Positions 51,154-59,754 of a stretch of 64,000 nt of DNA are shown here, in pieces (the first letter of the stretch is position 1; the number at the start of each line of letters is the position of its first letter). The DNA comes from Paraburkholderia kururiensis JCM 10599 = LMG 19447. Its GTDB lineage: Bacteria > Pseudomonadota > Gammaproteobacteria > Burkholderiales > Burkholderiaceae. The stretch covers positions 1-64,000 of the forward strand of contig NZ_RJZE01000005.1 in the NCBI RefSeq assembly GCF_003986935.1, written 5' to 3'. Both the position numbers and the translations under genes were made by a program. Under the pieces are notes generated by a model. That model did not search any database. It was not told the origin of the DNA and saw only the letters and a program-made list of their open reading frames with translations.

Positions 51154-52512
51154 ATGGCCCAGCCCGATCGCTCCCTGCTCGCGACGCTGCTCGCGAACCG
51201 TCACGACGAGGCTGCCGCGCGTGCGACGCTCCTCGCCGCGCAGACCCGCGCCGATGCGCTCGAGCCCTGGCTTCGAGCCTTCATACATCGGCCGGATACG
51301 TACGACGTGCGTAGCGCGGTGGCGCATCCGCTCGCCGGCGTGCCCATCGGCGTCAAGGACCTGGCCGACACGGCCGACATGCCCACGGGCTACGGCTCGC
51401 CGGCCTACGACGGCCATCGGCCCGAGCGCGACGCGCGCATCGTATCGACGATCCGCGCGCTCGGCGGCGCGATTTTCGGCAAGACCGCGACGACCGAGTT
51501 CGCCTGGCGCGGTCCGACTGCGACCGTCAATCCCTGGAACCGTGCGCACACGCCGGGCGGTTCGTCGAGCGGATCGGCGGCGGCCGTCGCGGCGGGCATC
51601 GTGCCGCTTGCCATCGGCACGCAGACGGTCGGCTCCATCATTCGTCCGGCGGCGTACTGCGGCGTCGTCGGCTACAAGCCGTCGTATCGCGCGGTGCCAA
51701 GCGAAGGCGTGCATCCGCTTGCTGCATCGCTCGATCACGTCGGGTTCTTCGGGCGATCCGTCGAAGACGTGGCCGTGGCGCATGCACTGTTCGTCGAACG
51801 CGCGCCGCACGCGGTGGAAAGCGAATCGGCGTGGCGCGCTCACTTTCCGCGCAATACGTCCGCGCTCACGCTCGGCGTCGTTCGCACGCCGTTCTGGGAC
51901 GAACTCGTCGCGCCGCATCAACGCGAGAACTTCGAGGCATCGTTGCAGACGCTCGCCGAAGGCGGCGCGCGCATCGTCGAGCTGGACTATGGCGCGGACC
52001 TGCCGCGCATGCGCGAAGCGACATTGACCATCCTCGCGGTCGAGGCGTATCGCGCCATCGGCGATGTGGCCGCGCGCGCACCCGCCCTCATGAGCGAACA
52101 TATGCGCGTGCTGTTGTCCGAAGGCGCGGCGATGCCGCTAGAACGGTATCAGCAAGCCTTGCTGCTGCAAGCGCACGTGCGCTCGCAGTCCGCCGCACTG
52201 ATGCAGGGCTGCGACGCGCTCGTGACCCTGCCTGCCAGCGGTGAAGCGCCTCACGGACATGCGGATACCGGCGACGCCCGCTTCTGTGCCCCGTGGAGCC
52301 TGATGGGTGCGCCCGCCATCAACGTGCCCTCCGGATGGAGCGAAGCCAATCTGCCGCTCGGCTTGCAGATCGTCGGCGCGTTCGGCGATGATGCGAAGCT
52401 GCTAAGCGTGGCCGCGCGCATCGAAAGCATGCTGGAATTCGAACCACGCGCTATCGTTGCTGAATCGGCATGCGCGGCAGACAATAACAACCGCTCACGA
52501 AGACGCGCATGA
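51154..52512 (+). CDS. Amidase-signature hydrolase of the importer cluster
   Basis: A 452-residue amidase. Triad residues are Lys in GVKDLADTADM (about 68), the cis Ser in TPGGSSSGSAAAVAAG (about 135) and the nucleophile Ser in GTQTVGSIIRPAAYCG (about 160). The subgroup resembles those next to nitrate/sulfonate-type importers and probably hydrolyses the imported amide. It starts two bases after the binding-protein stop and overlaps the GntR start by four. A second, less canonical amidase is at 22109. Confidence 0.88.
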   Translation: MAQPDRSLLATLLANRHDEAAARATLLAAQTRADALEPWLRAFIHRPDTYDVRSAVAHPLAGVPIGVKDLADTADMPTGYGSPAYDGHRPERDARIVSTIRALGGAIFGKTATTEFAWRGPTATVNPWNRAHTPGGSSSGSAAAVAAGIVPLAIGTQTVGSIIRPAAYCGVVGYKPSYRAVPSEGVHPLAASLDHVGFFGRSVEDVAVAHALFVERAPHAVESESAWRAHFPRNTSALTLGVVRTPFWDELVAPHQRENFEASLQTLAEGGARIVELDYGADLPRMREATLTILAVEAYRAIGDVAARAPALMSEHMRVLLSEGAAMPLERYQQALLLQAHVRSQSAALMQGCDALVTLPASGEAPHGHADTGDARFCAPWSLMGAPAINVPSGWSEANLPLGLQIVGAFGDDAKLLSVAARIESMLEFEPRAIVAESACAADNNNRSRRRA

Positions 52513-53174
52513 GCCAGCCCTTTCGCACGATTCAGCAATACGTGCTCGGCACGTTGCGCGCCGAGATACTCAACGGCATCCATGCACCGAACACGCGGCT
52601 GCGGCAGGAAGAGATCGCCAAACGCCTGAGCGTGAGCACGACGCCGGTGCGAGAAGCGTTTCGCGACCTGCGCGCGGAAGGGCTTGTCTCCATCGATCCC
52701 AACAAGGGCGTCGTCACACGCCCGCTCACGGCTGCGGACGTGAGCGAAATCTACGAGTTGCGCATGGTGCTCGAACCGATGCTGGCCGAGCGTGCCTGCG
52801 CGCATGCCACCGAGAGCGACCTCACCGCTGCCGCAAACGTTCATGCACAGATGTGCGCGACATCGTCGGCAGAGACGTGGGCCGTACTCAATGAAGGGTT
52901 CCACAAGCATTTGATGGCGAGCGCCGCCGGCACACGTCTCTCCGAAATGGTCGAAGGGCTGTCGCTCATCGCGCGGCCATACGTGTCGCTTTCCATGCAC
53001 GTCAAAAGCGATATGCTCGACAGCAACAACCGCGAGCATGCGGATCTCCTCGACGCATTCCGCGCGCGCGATACGCGCGCCGTGCATGAGCAGACGCGCG
53101 CGCATCTCGAGAACACGCGCGATGCGATCATCGCCTGTGTGGTGCAAGCCTCGCCTTCGCAAGCCGCAGCTTGA
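52509..53174 (+). CDS. GntR-family regulator (FCD domain)
   Basis: A 221-residue regulator. The winged helix has NTRLRQEEIAKRLSVSTTPVREAFRDLRAEGLV near residues 22-55. The FCD domain has IYELRMVLEPMLAERACAHA and the metal-site His in NNREHADLLDAFRARD. ATGA overlap with the amidase shows it is the last gene of the importer operon, so feedback control of 48509-53174 is likely. Confidence 0.88.
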   Translation: MSQPFRTIQQYVLGTLRAEILNGIHAPNTRLRQEEIAKRLSVSTTPVREAFRDLRAEGLVSIDPNKGVVTRPLTAADVSEIYELRMVLEPMLAERACAHATESDLTAAANVHAQMCATSSAETWAVLNEGFHKHLMASAAGTRLSEMVEGLSLIARPYVSLSMHVKSDMLDSNNREHADLLDAFRARDTRAVHEQTRAHLENTRDAIIACVVQASPSQAAA

Positions 53175-54022
53175 GCAGCCATCCGATTCATACTCGATGC
53201 CGATGCTGCTCGATGTCTCGGAGGCGCTCGAAGGGGCATTTTCCACGGACGACGCCCTGCGCCGCCCTGTGCCGGACCTTGACGCACTGTCTAAGCCGGT
53301 GCCTGAGCTGCGCTCTATCGTGCTCTCCCCGCCGCGCTGATCAATTGCTCGAGCACGGCCAGGTAGGCGTGATCAGATACTCGCTGCAGCTGCAGCTGCA
53401 GCTGCAGCTGCACGCCGCCCCACGCGTTGCGCCGCTCGCGTGGCCTCCAGCGTTTGATGCGACCGACCAGCAGAGACAAAAGCGCGACGTTGCATGGCAG
53501 AGCCAAGGCAGCGGCGCCCCCGCCGACGTGTCACCGCAACAGGTGCTCCGTGGAGCGTCGAGGTAGTCAAGGCAGATCTCCGCACCGCAGCATTAGCGCA
53601 CGCGACAGTTTTTGCGAGCGATGGCGGAGGCTCTCGGAGGCGTCGCCTGTGCTCGTCAGCGGAAGCCTTCGCCTCCAGGCGGTTTCCTCAATTCGACGCC
53701 ATATGGCCTTGGGGGCGGCGCCTGTTGCCTCGTTCTCGGTTGCCGCGCCTGGACATGCCTCCACCTTGAGTTTGTATCCCATCCACGCCCATCTCGGTAA
53801 CCAAGGGAACCGCCTAATCGATTTACTGAGCGCACCGGAGGTCGGGGAAGATGACGTGCGTATCGCTAAATGGCTCAGCTGACCAGTTGCCCGACGCGTC
53901 ACTGGCGCGGACGTCCCTCACCGGTCGTGCGTCCGTTGTTGAATGCTGAGCCGACGCCCGGACGTCAGTATGACCGCCTGACCGAACGACCGATGGCCCA
54001 TCGACGCCGGGCGCGCAGGCGC
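53175..54022. other. Poorly coding, repeat-containing region
   Basis: No gene could be supported. Several short frames on both strands have protein-like composition (for example minus 53567-53902 and minus 53315-53506), but none resembles a family and none has a good start. It holds the GCTGCA repeat at 53383. Likely a remnant region between two unrelated gene blocks. Confidence 0.45.
53383..53412. repeat. Hexanucleotide tandem repeat (GCTGCA)5
   Basis: Five perfect copies of GCTGCA in a row. In one minus-strand frame they encode Leu-Gln repeats, but that frame is not a recognisable gene. A typical slippage-prone tract. Confidence 0.9.
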
Positions 54023-54661
54023 TCAAGTCTGCCGAGGGCGCGTATTGCGCTCGATGGCCATGACGGTCAGCAATAGCGTGAGGGTGGCGGCAACTCCGAG
54101 CAGCGTGCCGAAAGCATTGCGATACTCGTCAAGCTTTTCGGCCGCGCGCTTGCGGGCGTCGGCAACCTCTGCGAGGCGGTCGATGGTCATGCGCGCATAC
54201 TCGCTCATCGCCGCCGCGACGTAGTGCTGCCGGTTGTCCCACTCCCACGACGTCGCGTGCTGGTCGGCCGCAGCAACCACCGCAGCAAGACCGTTGACGA
54301 AAGCGGGTCGATTTTGCACGGGAATGTCGTCGAGCCAGCCGTTCAGAATGGGCTGGCTCGTCGCATCGCTTGTCAGCACCGAGCTCAGCGGCTTCGGAAT
54401 CGGAATCCCCATCGCGTTGGGAACGTTGATGCCCGCGTCATGTGCGCTGAAGAATTCGTCGTTCGCCGACTGAGTGCCCGGTACCGCGGCCAGTACCGTC
54501 GCGACGGACACGGGCGTCGCATGGTCAGGGGGAAGGGCAGTCTTGCCCACCACGATGCTCACACCCACCATCGCGATAGCGGCGAGTGAGCCGCCGAGCA
54601 GGATCTGGCACAACGCCCTCGCGACGCTGAAGAACACCCGTTTTTCGGCCTTTACAGTCAT
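54023..54661 (-). CDS. Hypothetical membrane protein, two terminal spans and a periplasmic domain
   Basis: A 212-residue protein. TM1 lies near residues 17-38 (ILLGGSLAAIAMVGVSIVVG) and TM2 near the C-terminus (FGTLLGVAATLTLLLTVMAI). The approximately 125-residue domain between them ends in a likely coiled coil (DRLAEVADARKRAAEKLDEY). No enzyme motif seen. ATG 54661 follows GGGAG. Divergent from the ClC gene. A sensor or assembly role is possible but unproven. Confidence 0.65.
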   Translation of the reverse strand: MTVKAEKRVFFSVARALCQILLGGSLAAIAMVGVSIVVGKTALPPDHATPVSVATVLAAVPGTQSANDEFFSAHDAGINVPNAMGIPIPKPLSSVLTSDATSQPILNGWLDDIPVQNRPAFVNGLAAVVAAADQHATSWEWDNRQHYVAAAMSEYARMTIDRLAEVADARKRAAEKLDEYRNAFGTLLGVAATLTLLLTVMAIERNTRPRQT

Positions 54662-54907
54662 TTTTCTGACTCCCGTTTGCGGATACCGCCTTGGCGGTCC
54701 GGTTTTTGCGACAGCGTGCTGGTCTTTCATTCGAGTTACGGCGGGAGGGCATGAGCCTTGCCCGCCGATCGCAGAGAGCCATTTTGCGCGAGACAGTTCC
54801 CCAAGATTGCGCGACGCAGGATAGGGACAACCCCTCCCCCGCAGGGAACACCGCTCGTGCAGGCGACTGCTCGCAGGGATGCGCAACGGTATACTTCCGC
54901 CTTCCGC

Positions 54908-56245
54908 ATGAACCGCACGCCCATACCAATGCCGATCCTAATGGACAAATGGTCTTTCAGGCACGCCTACAAACTGTGGCTTCACTACGGCGTCTTCTGG
55001 ATGGGGGCCGTTACCGCAGGGCTCGTCGCGGTACTGTATGCCCGCCTGATCGATTTTGGATACACCCTCTTTCTCACGTACCTGGCGCACAATCGCTGGC
55101 TGCCGTTGCTCGTCACACCGGCGATCAGTGCGCTATGTGTGTGGATCACGAGACGCTTCTTCGAAGGAGCGGAAGGCAGCGGCATTCCGCAGGTCATCGC
55201 CGCGTTGCACGGCCCGCGGGAATTGGGCCAGCGGCTGCTCACGCTCCCCATTCTCGTCGGCAAGATCCTCGTTTCGTTTCTCGCTATCATGGGTGGACTG
55301 ACGATCGGCCGCGAAGGGCCGACCATTCATGTGGGCGCCGCACTGATGTTCAGCCTGCGGCAGTTCTACCCGGCGCGTTTTCGGGCAATCAGCGGAGCGG
55401 CACTCGAGCGCAAGCTAGCGCTGGCCGGCGCGGCGGCTGGCCTCTCGGCGGCCTTTAACGCGCCGCTCGCCGGGGTGGTCTTTGCCATCGAGGAACTCAC
55501 GCGCAGTTTCGAACAGCGCACGAGCGGCGTGCTGATTACCGCGATCATCTTCGCAGGCGTCGTATCACTGGGTCTGCAGGGCAACTACGTCTATTTCGGC
55601 ACAATCGAGATCGGCTCGCACCTGCCAGATCTCCTTGTTGCGGCCGTGCCGCTGATCGGCGTAATCGCAGGGGTGGCCGGTGGCGTTTTTTGCTGGCTGC
55701 TGCTGAACACGAAGCGCTGGATGCCGCCCAGCGTGCTGCAGATGCGCCTCGATCGCCCGGTCATGTTCGGCGCGCTCTGCGGACTCATCATCGCAGTGAT
55801 CGGCGTCGTCAGCTCAGGGCATACGTTCGGTAGCGGATACGCGGAAGCGCGTTCGATGCTGGAAGGGCACGGAGAATTCACAGCGCTCTATCCCGTGTTC
55901 AAGATGGTCACGATGGTGGGCTCTTATCTGCCCGGCTCGCCAGGCGGCCTCTTTGCGCCGTCGCTGGCGATCGGCGCAGGTATCGGCAATTCCGTTCACA
56001 TGGTGTTCTCGCAGATGCAACTGCCCATGCTGATCGCGCTCGGCATGGTCGGCTATCTCGCAGCAGTCACGCAAAGCCCCATTACCGCCTTCGTCATCGT
56101 GATTGAGATGATCAACGGCCACGCCCTCGTTATCTCCCTGATGGCGACGGCATTGATTGCCAGCCGGGTATCGCGGCTCTTCGCTCCCCCCCTGTACGAA
56201 GCGCTATCGGAACGCTACGCGGCGCCGCGGCATGCGCCTTCATGA
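54908..56245 (+). CDS. ClC-family chloride channel/antiporter
   Basis: A 445-residue ClC protein with about 16-18 helical segments. Ion-pathway motifs are GAEGSGIPQVIAAL near residue 80 (GSGIP), GGLTIGREGPTIHVGA near 120 (GREGP with the gating Glu) and GSPGGLFAPSLAIGAGIG near 350 (GxFxP variant, here GLFAP). No CBS domains. It exchanges or conducts chloride, usually with protons, often for acid resistance. ATG 54908, 54929 or 54941 are all possible starts before the first helix. Confidence 0.88.
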   Translation: MNRTPIPMPILMDKWSFRHAYKLWLHYGVFWMGAVTAGLVAVLYARLIDFGYTLFLTYLAHNRWLPLLVTPAISALCVWITRRFFEGAEGSGIPQVIAALHGPRELGQRLLTLPILVGKILVSFLAIMGGLTIGREGPTIHVGAALMFSLRQFYPARFRAISGAALERKLALAGAAAGLSAAFNAPLAGVVFAIEELTRSFEQRTSGVLITAIIFAGVVSLGLQGNYVYFGTIEIGSHLPDLLVAAVPLIGVIAGVAGGVFCWLLLNTKRWMPPSVLQMRLDRPVMFGALCGLIIAVIGVVSSGHTFGSGYAEARSMLEGHGEFTALYPVFKMVTMVGSYLPGSPGGLFAPSLAIGAGIGNSVHMVFSQMQLPMLIALGMVGYLAAVTQSPITAFVIVIEMINGHALVISLMATALIASRVSRLFAPPLYEALSERYAAPRHAPS

Positions 56246-56481
56246 CCGCGCCGTAGACATTGCCCGTCAACACGGGGGCCCGCCGCGCATCCGGCTGCAG
56301 TGCCCTCGCCCATACCGACATCTGCAGCGCCATGATGGCCACGAACGGGACGGTAGAGGTTGGCGAGCGAACGTCCGCCATCTACTGCGGAACGACCGTT
56401 TTCGCGTCCCAGGCTGCACGGTGATGAATGACAGCAGGTGGCTGGGCAGCGACCCGACGCCGTCCGGCCTACGTCCCCACA

Positions 56482-56856
56482 CACGTCGGTTTGCTCAGCC
56501 ATCTCGAGCGCATCATCGACCTCAATTCCGAGGTATCGAACCGTGCTCTCTAGCTTCGTGTGTACGAGCAGTCACTGTACTGCCCTCAGATTTTTCGTGC
56601 GACGATCAATCAGCGAAGCCTTGGTCCGGCGCATCGTATGCGCTCCGTAAGCCGCATCATCCAGTCCGATCGCTCGTATCCAGCGATGGACCAGTCGGGC
56701 GTATTCTCGCGTCGACAGGTGCGGCGAGTCGTGGATGCGACCCGGAAACAGATAGTCGCCGCCCGAAAGCGCTGCGGCCCGAGCCCTCAGGTCAAGCTGC
56801 CCTGCGCCTCGTACGTGTGAGGCTCCAGGGGACCTCCCGAAAAAACTCACGGTCAA
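56482..56856 (-). pseudogene. Tyrosine recombinase (phage-type integrase) remnant with nonsense codon
   Basis: The minus frame encodes the catalytic C-terminal half of a phage integrase: DYLFPGRIHDSPHLSTREYA, then GAHTMRRTKASLIDRRTKNL (active-site His-x-x-Arg) and, after a TGA at 56572-56574, in the same frame HTKLESTVRYLGIEVDDALE and MAEQTDV. The catalytic Tyr is in VRYLGIE, now behind the stop codon. The N-terminal part is absent. Sequence from 56246 to 56481 and from 56857 to 57025 holds no gene I recognise. Confidence 0.75.
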
Positions 56857-57025
56857 TCGGGTTTGAAGTTTGAATCGCGTGCAAAGGGAATGGCATCGCA
56901 GATGCCAGTCAGTGCAGTATTCTTCTACCCGCCTCCGCCAATATTCTTTCTCCTTTGTCCAATACCTGCCACACCGTCAGTTGCGCCACCACGACGGAAC
57001 CGTGACATGCGTGCAGTCCTCAGAA

Positions 57026-58216
57026 CTACGTCTGAAGGAAACGCTCAACCAGCCTGACAAAGTAGCGCGCGCCGATGGTCAGCAGTTCGTCGTTGAAATC
57101 GTAGCTGCTGTTATGCAGCAGACACGGGCCGCCGCCATGCCCCATCTCGCGATGGTCGCCCATGCCGTTGCCGAGGAACGCATAACAGCCCGGCCGTGCC
57201 TTCAGCATGAACGAGAAGTCTTCCGCGGCCATCGTGGGATCGACCGCTGGGTCGACTTTCTCGGCACCGACCACCTCGCGCATCACCTCGACCGCGAACG
57301 CGGTCTGTACTGGGTCGTTGACTGTCGGCGGATAGTTGCGGTCGAACGCAATCTCGTATTCGCAATCGAATGCTGCGGCGGTCGCCGCGACGACTGCGCG
57401 CAGGCGCGATTCGATCAGGTCGAGCATCGCCGTCGTGAATGTGCGCACGGTGCCGCCGAGCCAGGCGTCGGCCGGCACGACGTTTTGCGCCTCGCCCGCA
57501 TGAATCTGCGTGACGGACAACGCAGCGGCCTCCACCGGATTCTTGTTGCGCGACACGATACTTTGAAGCGCAAGCAGCACATGGCCCGCGGCGATGACGG
57601 GGTCGCGGCCAAGGTGCGGCATCGCGCCGTGGCAGCCTGCGCCACGCAGCGTAATTTTGAAGAGACTCGTCGAGGCCATCAGCGGCCCCGGACGAACCGC
57701 AAAATGGCCAGTGGGAATGCCAGGCCAGTTGTGTACGCCGAATACGGCATCGACTGGAAAGCGTTCGAACAGGCCGTCGTCGATCATCGCCCGCGCACCT
57801 GCACCCGCCTCTTCAGCGGGTTGGAAAATGAAATGCACGGTGCCGTCGAAATCGCCATGGCTCGCCAGGTGCCGGGCCGCACCGAGCAGCATCGCCGTAT
57901 GACCATCGTGTCCACACGCGTGCATCACACCGGCCACCGTCGAGCGATGCGCGAACGTATTGGTTTCCTGCATGGGCAAGGCGTCCATGTCCGCGCGCAG
58001 ACCGATCGAGCGCGTGCCCGCGCCGCGGCGCAGCGTGCCGACCACGCCAGTCCTGCCGACGCCCCGCGTCACCTCGATGCCCCACTCTTCCAGCTTGCGC
58101 GCCACCAGGTCCGATGTCCGGAAAACCTCGTAGCCGAGTTCGGGATGCGCGTGGATATCGCGCCGAAGCGCTTTGAGAGCAGGCGCAAGCGCTTCGATGT
58201 CAGCCGTCGGTGTCAT
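57026..58216 (-). CDS. M20D amidohydrolase (hippurate hydrolase / N-acyl amino acid type)
   Basis: A 396-residue M20 peptidase-like enzyme. Metal-site motifs are LRADMDALPMQE (Asp) and MHACGHDGHTAMLLGAA near residue 95-110 (Cys-Gly-His), FQPAEEAGAGARAM (Glu pair) near 130, and the late His in CLLHNSSYDFND. It hydrolyses N-acylated amino acids or hippurate-like amides. It is last in the LysR-linked operon, following DUF3100, a pairing known from aminobenzoyl-glutamate-like systems only by analogy. Start at 58216 or 58237. Confidence 0.88.
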   Translation of the reverse strand: MTPTADIEALAPALKALRRDIHAHPELGYEVFRTSDLVARKLEEWGIEVTRGVGRTGVVGTLRRGAGTRSIGLRADMDALPMQETNTFAHRSTVAGVMHACGHDGHTAMLLGAARHLASHGDFDGTVHFIFQPAEEAGAGARAMIDDGLFERFPVDAVFGVHNWPGIPTGHFAVRPGPLMASTSLFKITLRGAGCHGAMPHLGRDPVIAAGHVLLALQSIVSRNKNPVEAAALSVTQIHAGEAQNVVPADAWLGGTVRTFTTAMLDLIESRLRAVVAATAAAFDCEYEIAFDRNYPPTVNDPVQTAFAVEVMREVVGAEKVDPAVDPTMAAEDFSFMLKARPGCYAFLGNGMGDHREMGHGGGPCLLHNSSYDFNDELLTIGARYFVRLVERFLQT

Positions 58217-58280
58217 GTCGTAACAGATGGAATACAACGAGGTGCAGCCGGGGGAACGTCGGCTGCACGCAGAGGACAGG

Positions 58281-59627
58281 TCAGATGTGGAAGATCTGTG
58301 CGACGAGTGCGGCGCCGATGAATGTGCCGGCGTTGGCGACGAACGACACGAGCACGATGCGCCAGCCGAGCCGGCGGAACGCCGGGATGTCCTTTGCGAT
58401 CGAGAGGCCGGCGAAGGTCAGCATCGGCGTCACGACGCCCAGGAAGTCGTTCTTTGCGCTCATCGCCGCGATCTGCGACGCCCACGGGCACAGCGGCGAA
58501 GTCATGAACATCGCGACAATCGACACCCAGCACACCGCCGGAATCTTGCGTCGTGTAGCAGTCGACAACGCATCACCGATTATGGTGGCGAGTACCATGA
58601 AGCCCATACCCGGCAGCCCTTGCAGCGGTGTCGTGCCGTGCGTGATCCAGTCGCACACGAGCGAGAACATCGCGGTCAAACCCCATGCCGCGATCTTGCC
58701 TGAATAGCTCAGCGAGGGTGCCTCGGTCTGGACATCGCCGAGCTTCGGGCGCGCTGCATCCACAGCGTCGGATGCGCCCGATGCCTTCGTCGTACGCCCA
58801 ATGAGCGGTTCGAGCACGCGATAACCGAACACCGCGAGCGGCAGGGAGATGAACAGCGTGAAATACGTGCCGATGGTCGTCGTGATCAGGTTGCTGGCGG
58901 CGGCAAAAGTCAGCACGTCCTTTGCGACTTCCGGTGACTGCTGTGCCGCCGCGATCGCACCAGACGCAGCAGCCATCATGCTGCCCGAGCCGACGCCCGC
59001 ACCCATGGCGAGCGCCAACGGATGGAAGATGTTCAGGCTCGCCACAAAGCCCGCGAAAATGGCGATGAACACGGCCCCAAACACCGTGCCCGTCAGATAT
59101 TCGGCCAGCACGCCGCGGCCTTCCGCCGAATTCATTCCATATTTTTCGCCGATGATGGCAAGACTAGGTTCGCGACCCACGGAAAACGTTGCGCCGATGG
59201 CTTCGCGCTTGATGCCGAGGAGCAGCGCAAGCGGCAAGCCCAGCAGGATCGTGCCGACGAAGTGTCCGAGTTCCTGAAAGGCGAGCGCCCAGCCCGCTGC
59301 GGCGAGCTTCGGCAATGCACTGCCGACCATCAGACCGAGCTTCGATACGAAAAGCAGCAACGCAGGCTGTAGCACGGCAGCGGCCAGAAACTGCGTCTTC
59401 ACGTCCAGCCGCATGCCGCTACGCCAGCGCTCCGACACCAGCCCCAGCGCGCCGCCCATCAACAGGGCCCAGACCATCGGCAACAGCACCACCTTGCCCG
59501 GCCCCACCTTGAACGTGAATGCACCGATGCACTGCGCGACCAGCAGGATCGCAGCCGCGTAGACCAGCAATTTTGCGCCCCTGAAACCGCTGCCCGATGC
59601 ACCGTCCGTCGTTATCGTGTGTTCCAT
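58281..59627 (-). CDS. DUF3100-family membrane protein
   Basis: A 448-residue polytopic protein with about 11-12 hydrophobic helices. It has Gly/Ala-rich segments in both halves: MGAGVGSGSMMAAASGAIAA near residue 215 and MLTFAGLSIAKDIPAFRRLG near the C-terminus. Family members of this DUF3100 type are unstudied; the duplicated layout suggests a secondary transporter. It lies between an aldehyde dehydrogenase and an M20 amidohydrolase and would be the substrate carrier of this operon. GGAG lies six bases before the ATG. Confidence 0.75.
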   Translation of the reverse strand: MEHTITTDGASGSGFRGAKLLVYAAAILLVAQCIGAFTFKVGPGKVVLLPMVWALLMGGALGLVSERWRSGMRLDVKTQFLAAAVLQPALLLFVSKLGLMVGSALPKLAAAGWALAFQELGHFVGTILLGLPLALLLGIKREAIGATFSVGREPSLAIIGEKYGMNSAEGRGVLAEYLTGTVFGAVFIAIFAGFVASLNIFHPLALAMGAGVGSGSMMAAASGAIAAAQQSPEVAKDVLTFAAASNLITTTIGTYFTLFISLPLAVFGYRVLEPLIGRTTKASGASDAVDAARPKLGDVQTEAPSLSYSGKIAAWGLTAMFSLVCDWITHGTTPLQGLPGMGFMVLATIIGDALSTATRRKIPAVCWVSIVAMFMTSPLCPWASQIAAMSAKNDFLGVVTPMLTFAGLSIAKDIPAFRRLGWRIVLVSFVANAGTFIGAALVAQIFHI

Positions 59628-59712
59628 GCTGGTCTCCGCCCCAGGGCACAATGGCCCGATATCAAGGTTATCAAGCTTGTCGTCTTCGTCGAACAACTCA
59701 ACTGAGTTTATG

Positions 59713-59754
59713 GCGCAACCTGCCTGCGCCCCCCTAGGCGCAGGCAGGTTGCGC
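59713..59754. repeat. Perfect 18-bp inverted repeat inside the operon
   Basis: Arms GCGCAACCTGCCTGCGCC (59713-59730) and its exact complement (59737-59754) flank a 6-nt loop. It abuts the aldehyde dehydrogenase stop and lies 86 bases before the DUF3100 start. There is no T run, so it likely works as an mRNA-stabilising or partial-termination hairpin within the operon. Confidence 0.8.

Noticed and set aside
53567..53902. Minus-strand frame with protein-like composition
   Set aside because: No start signal, no family similarity I can name and no operon context; kept only as part of an unassigned region.
54691..55458. Alternative plus-strand frame over the ClC gene start
   Set aside because: Overlaps the ClC gene in another frame and lacks its motifs; the ClC frame has GSGIP, GREGP and helices.
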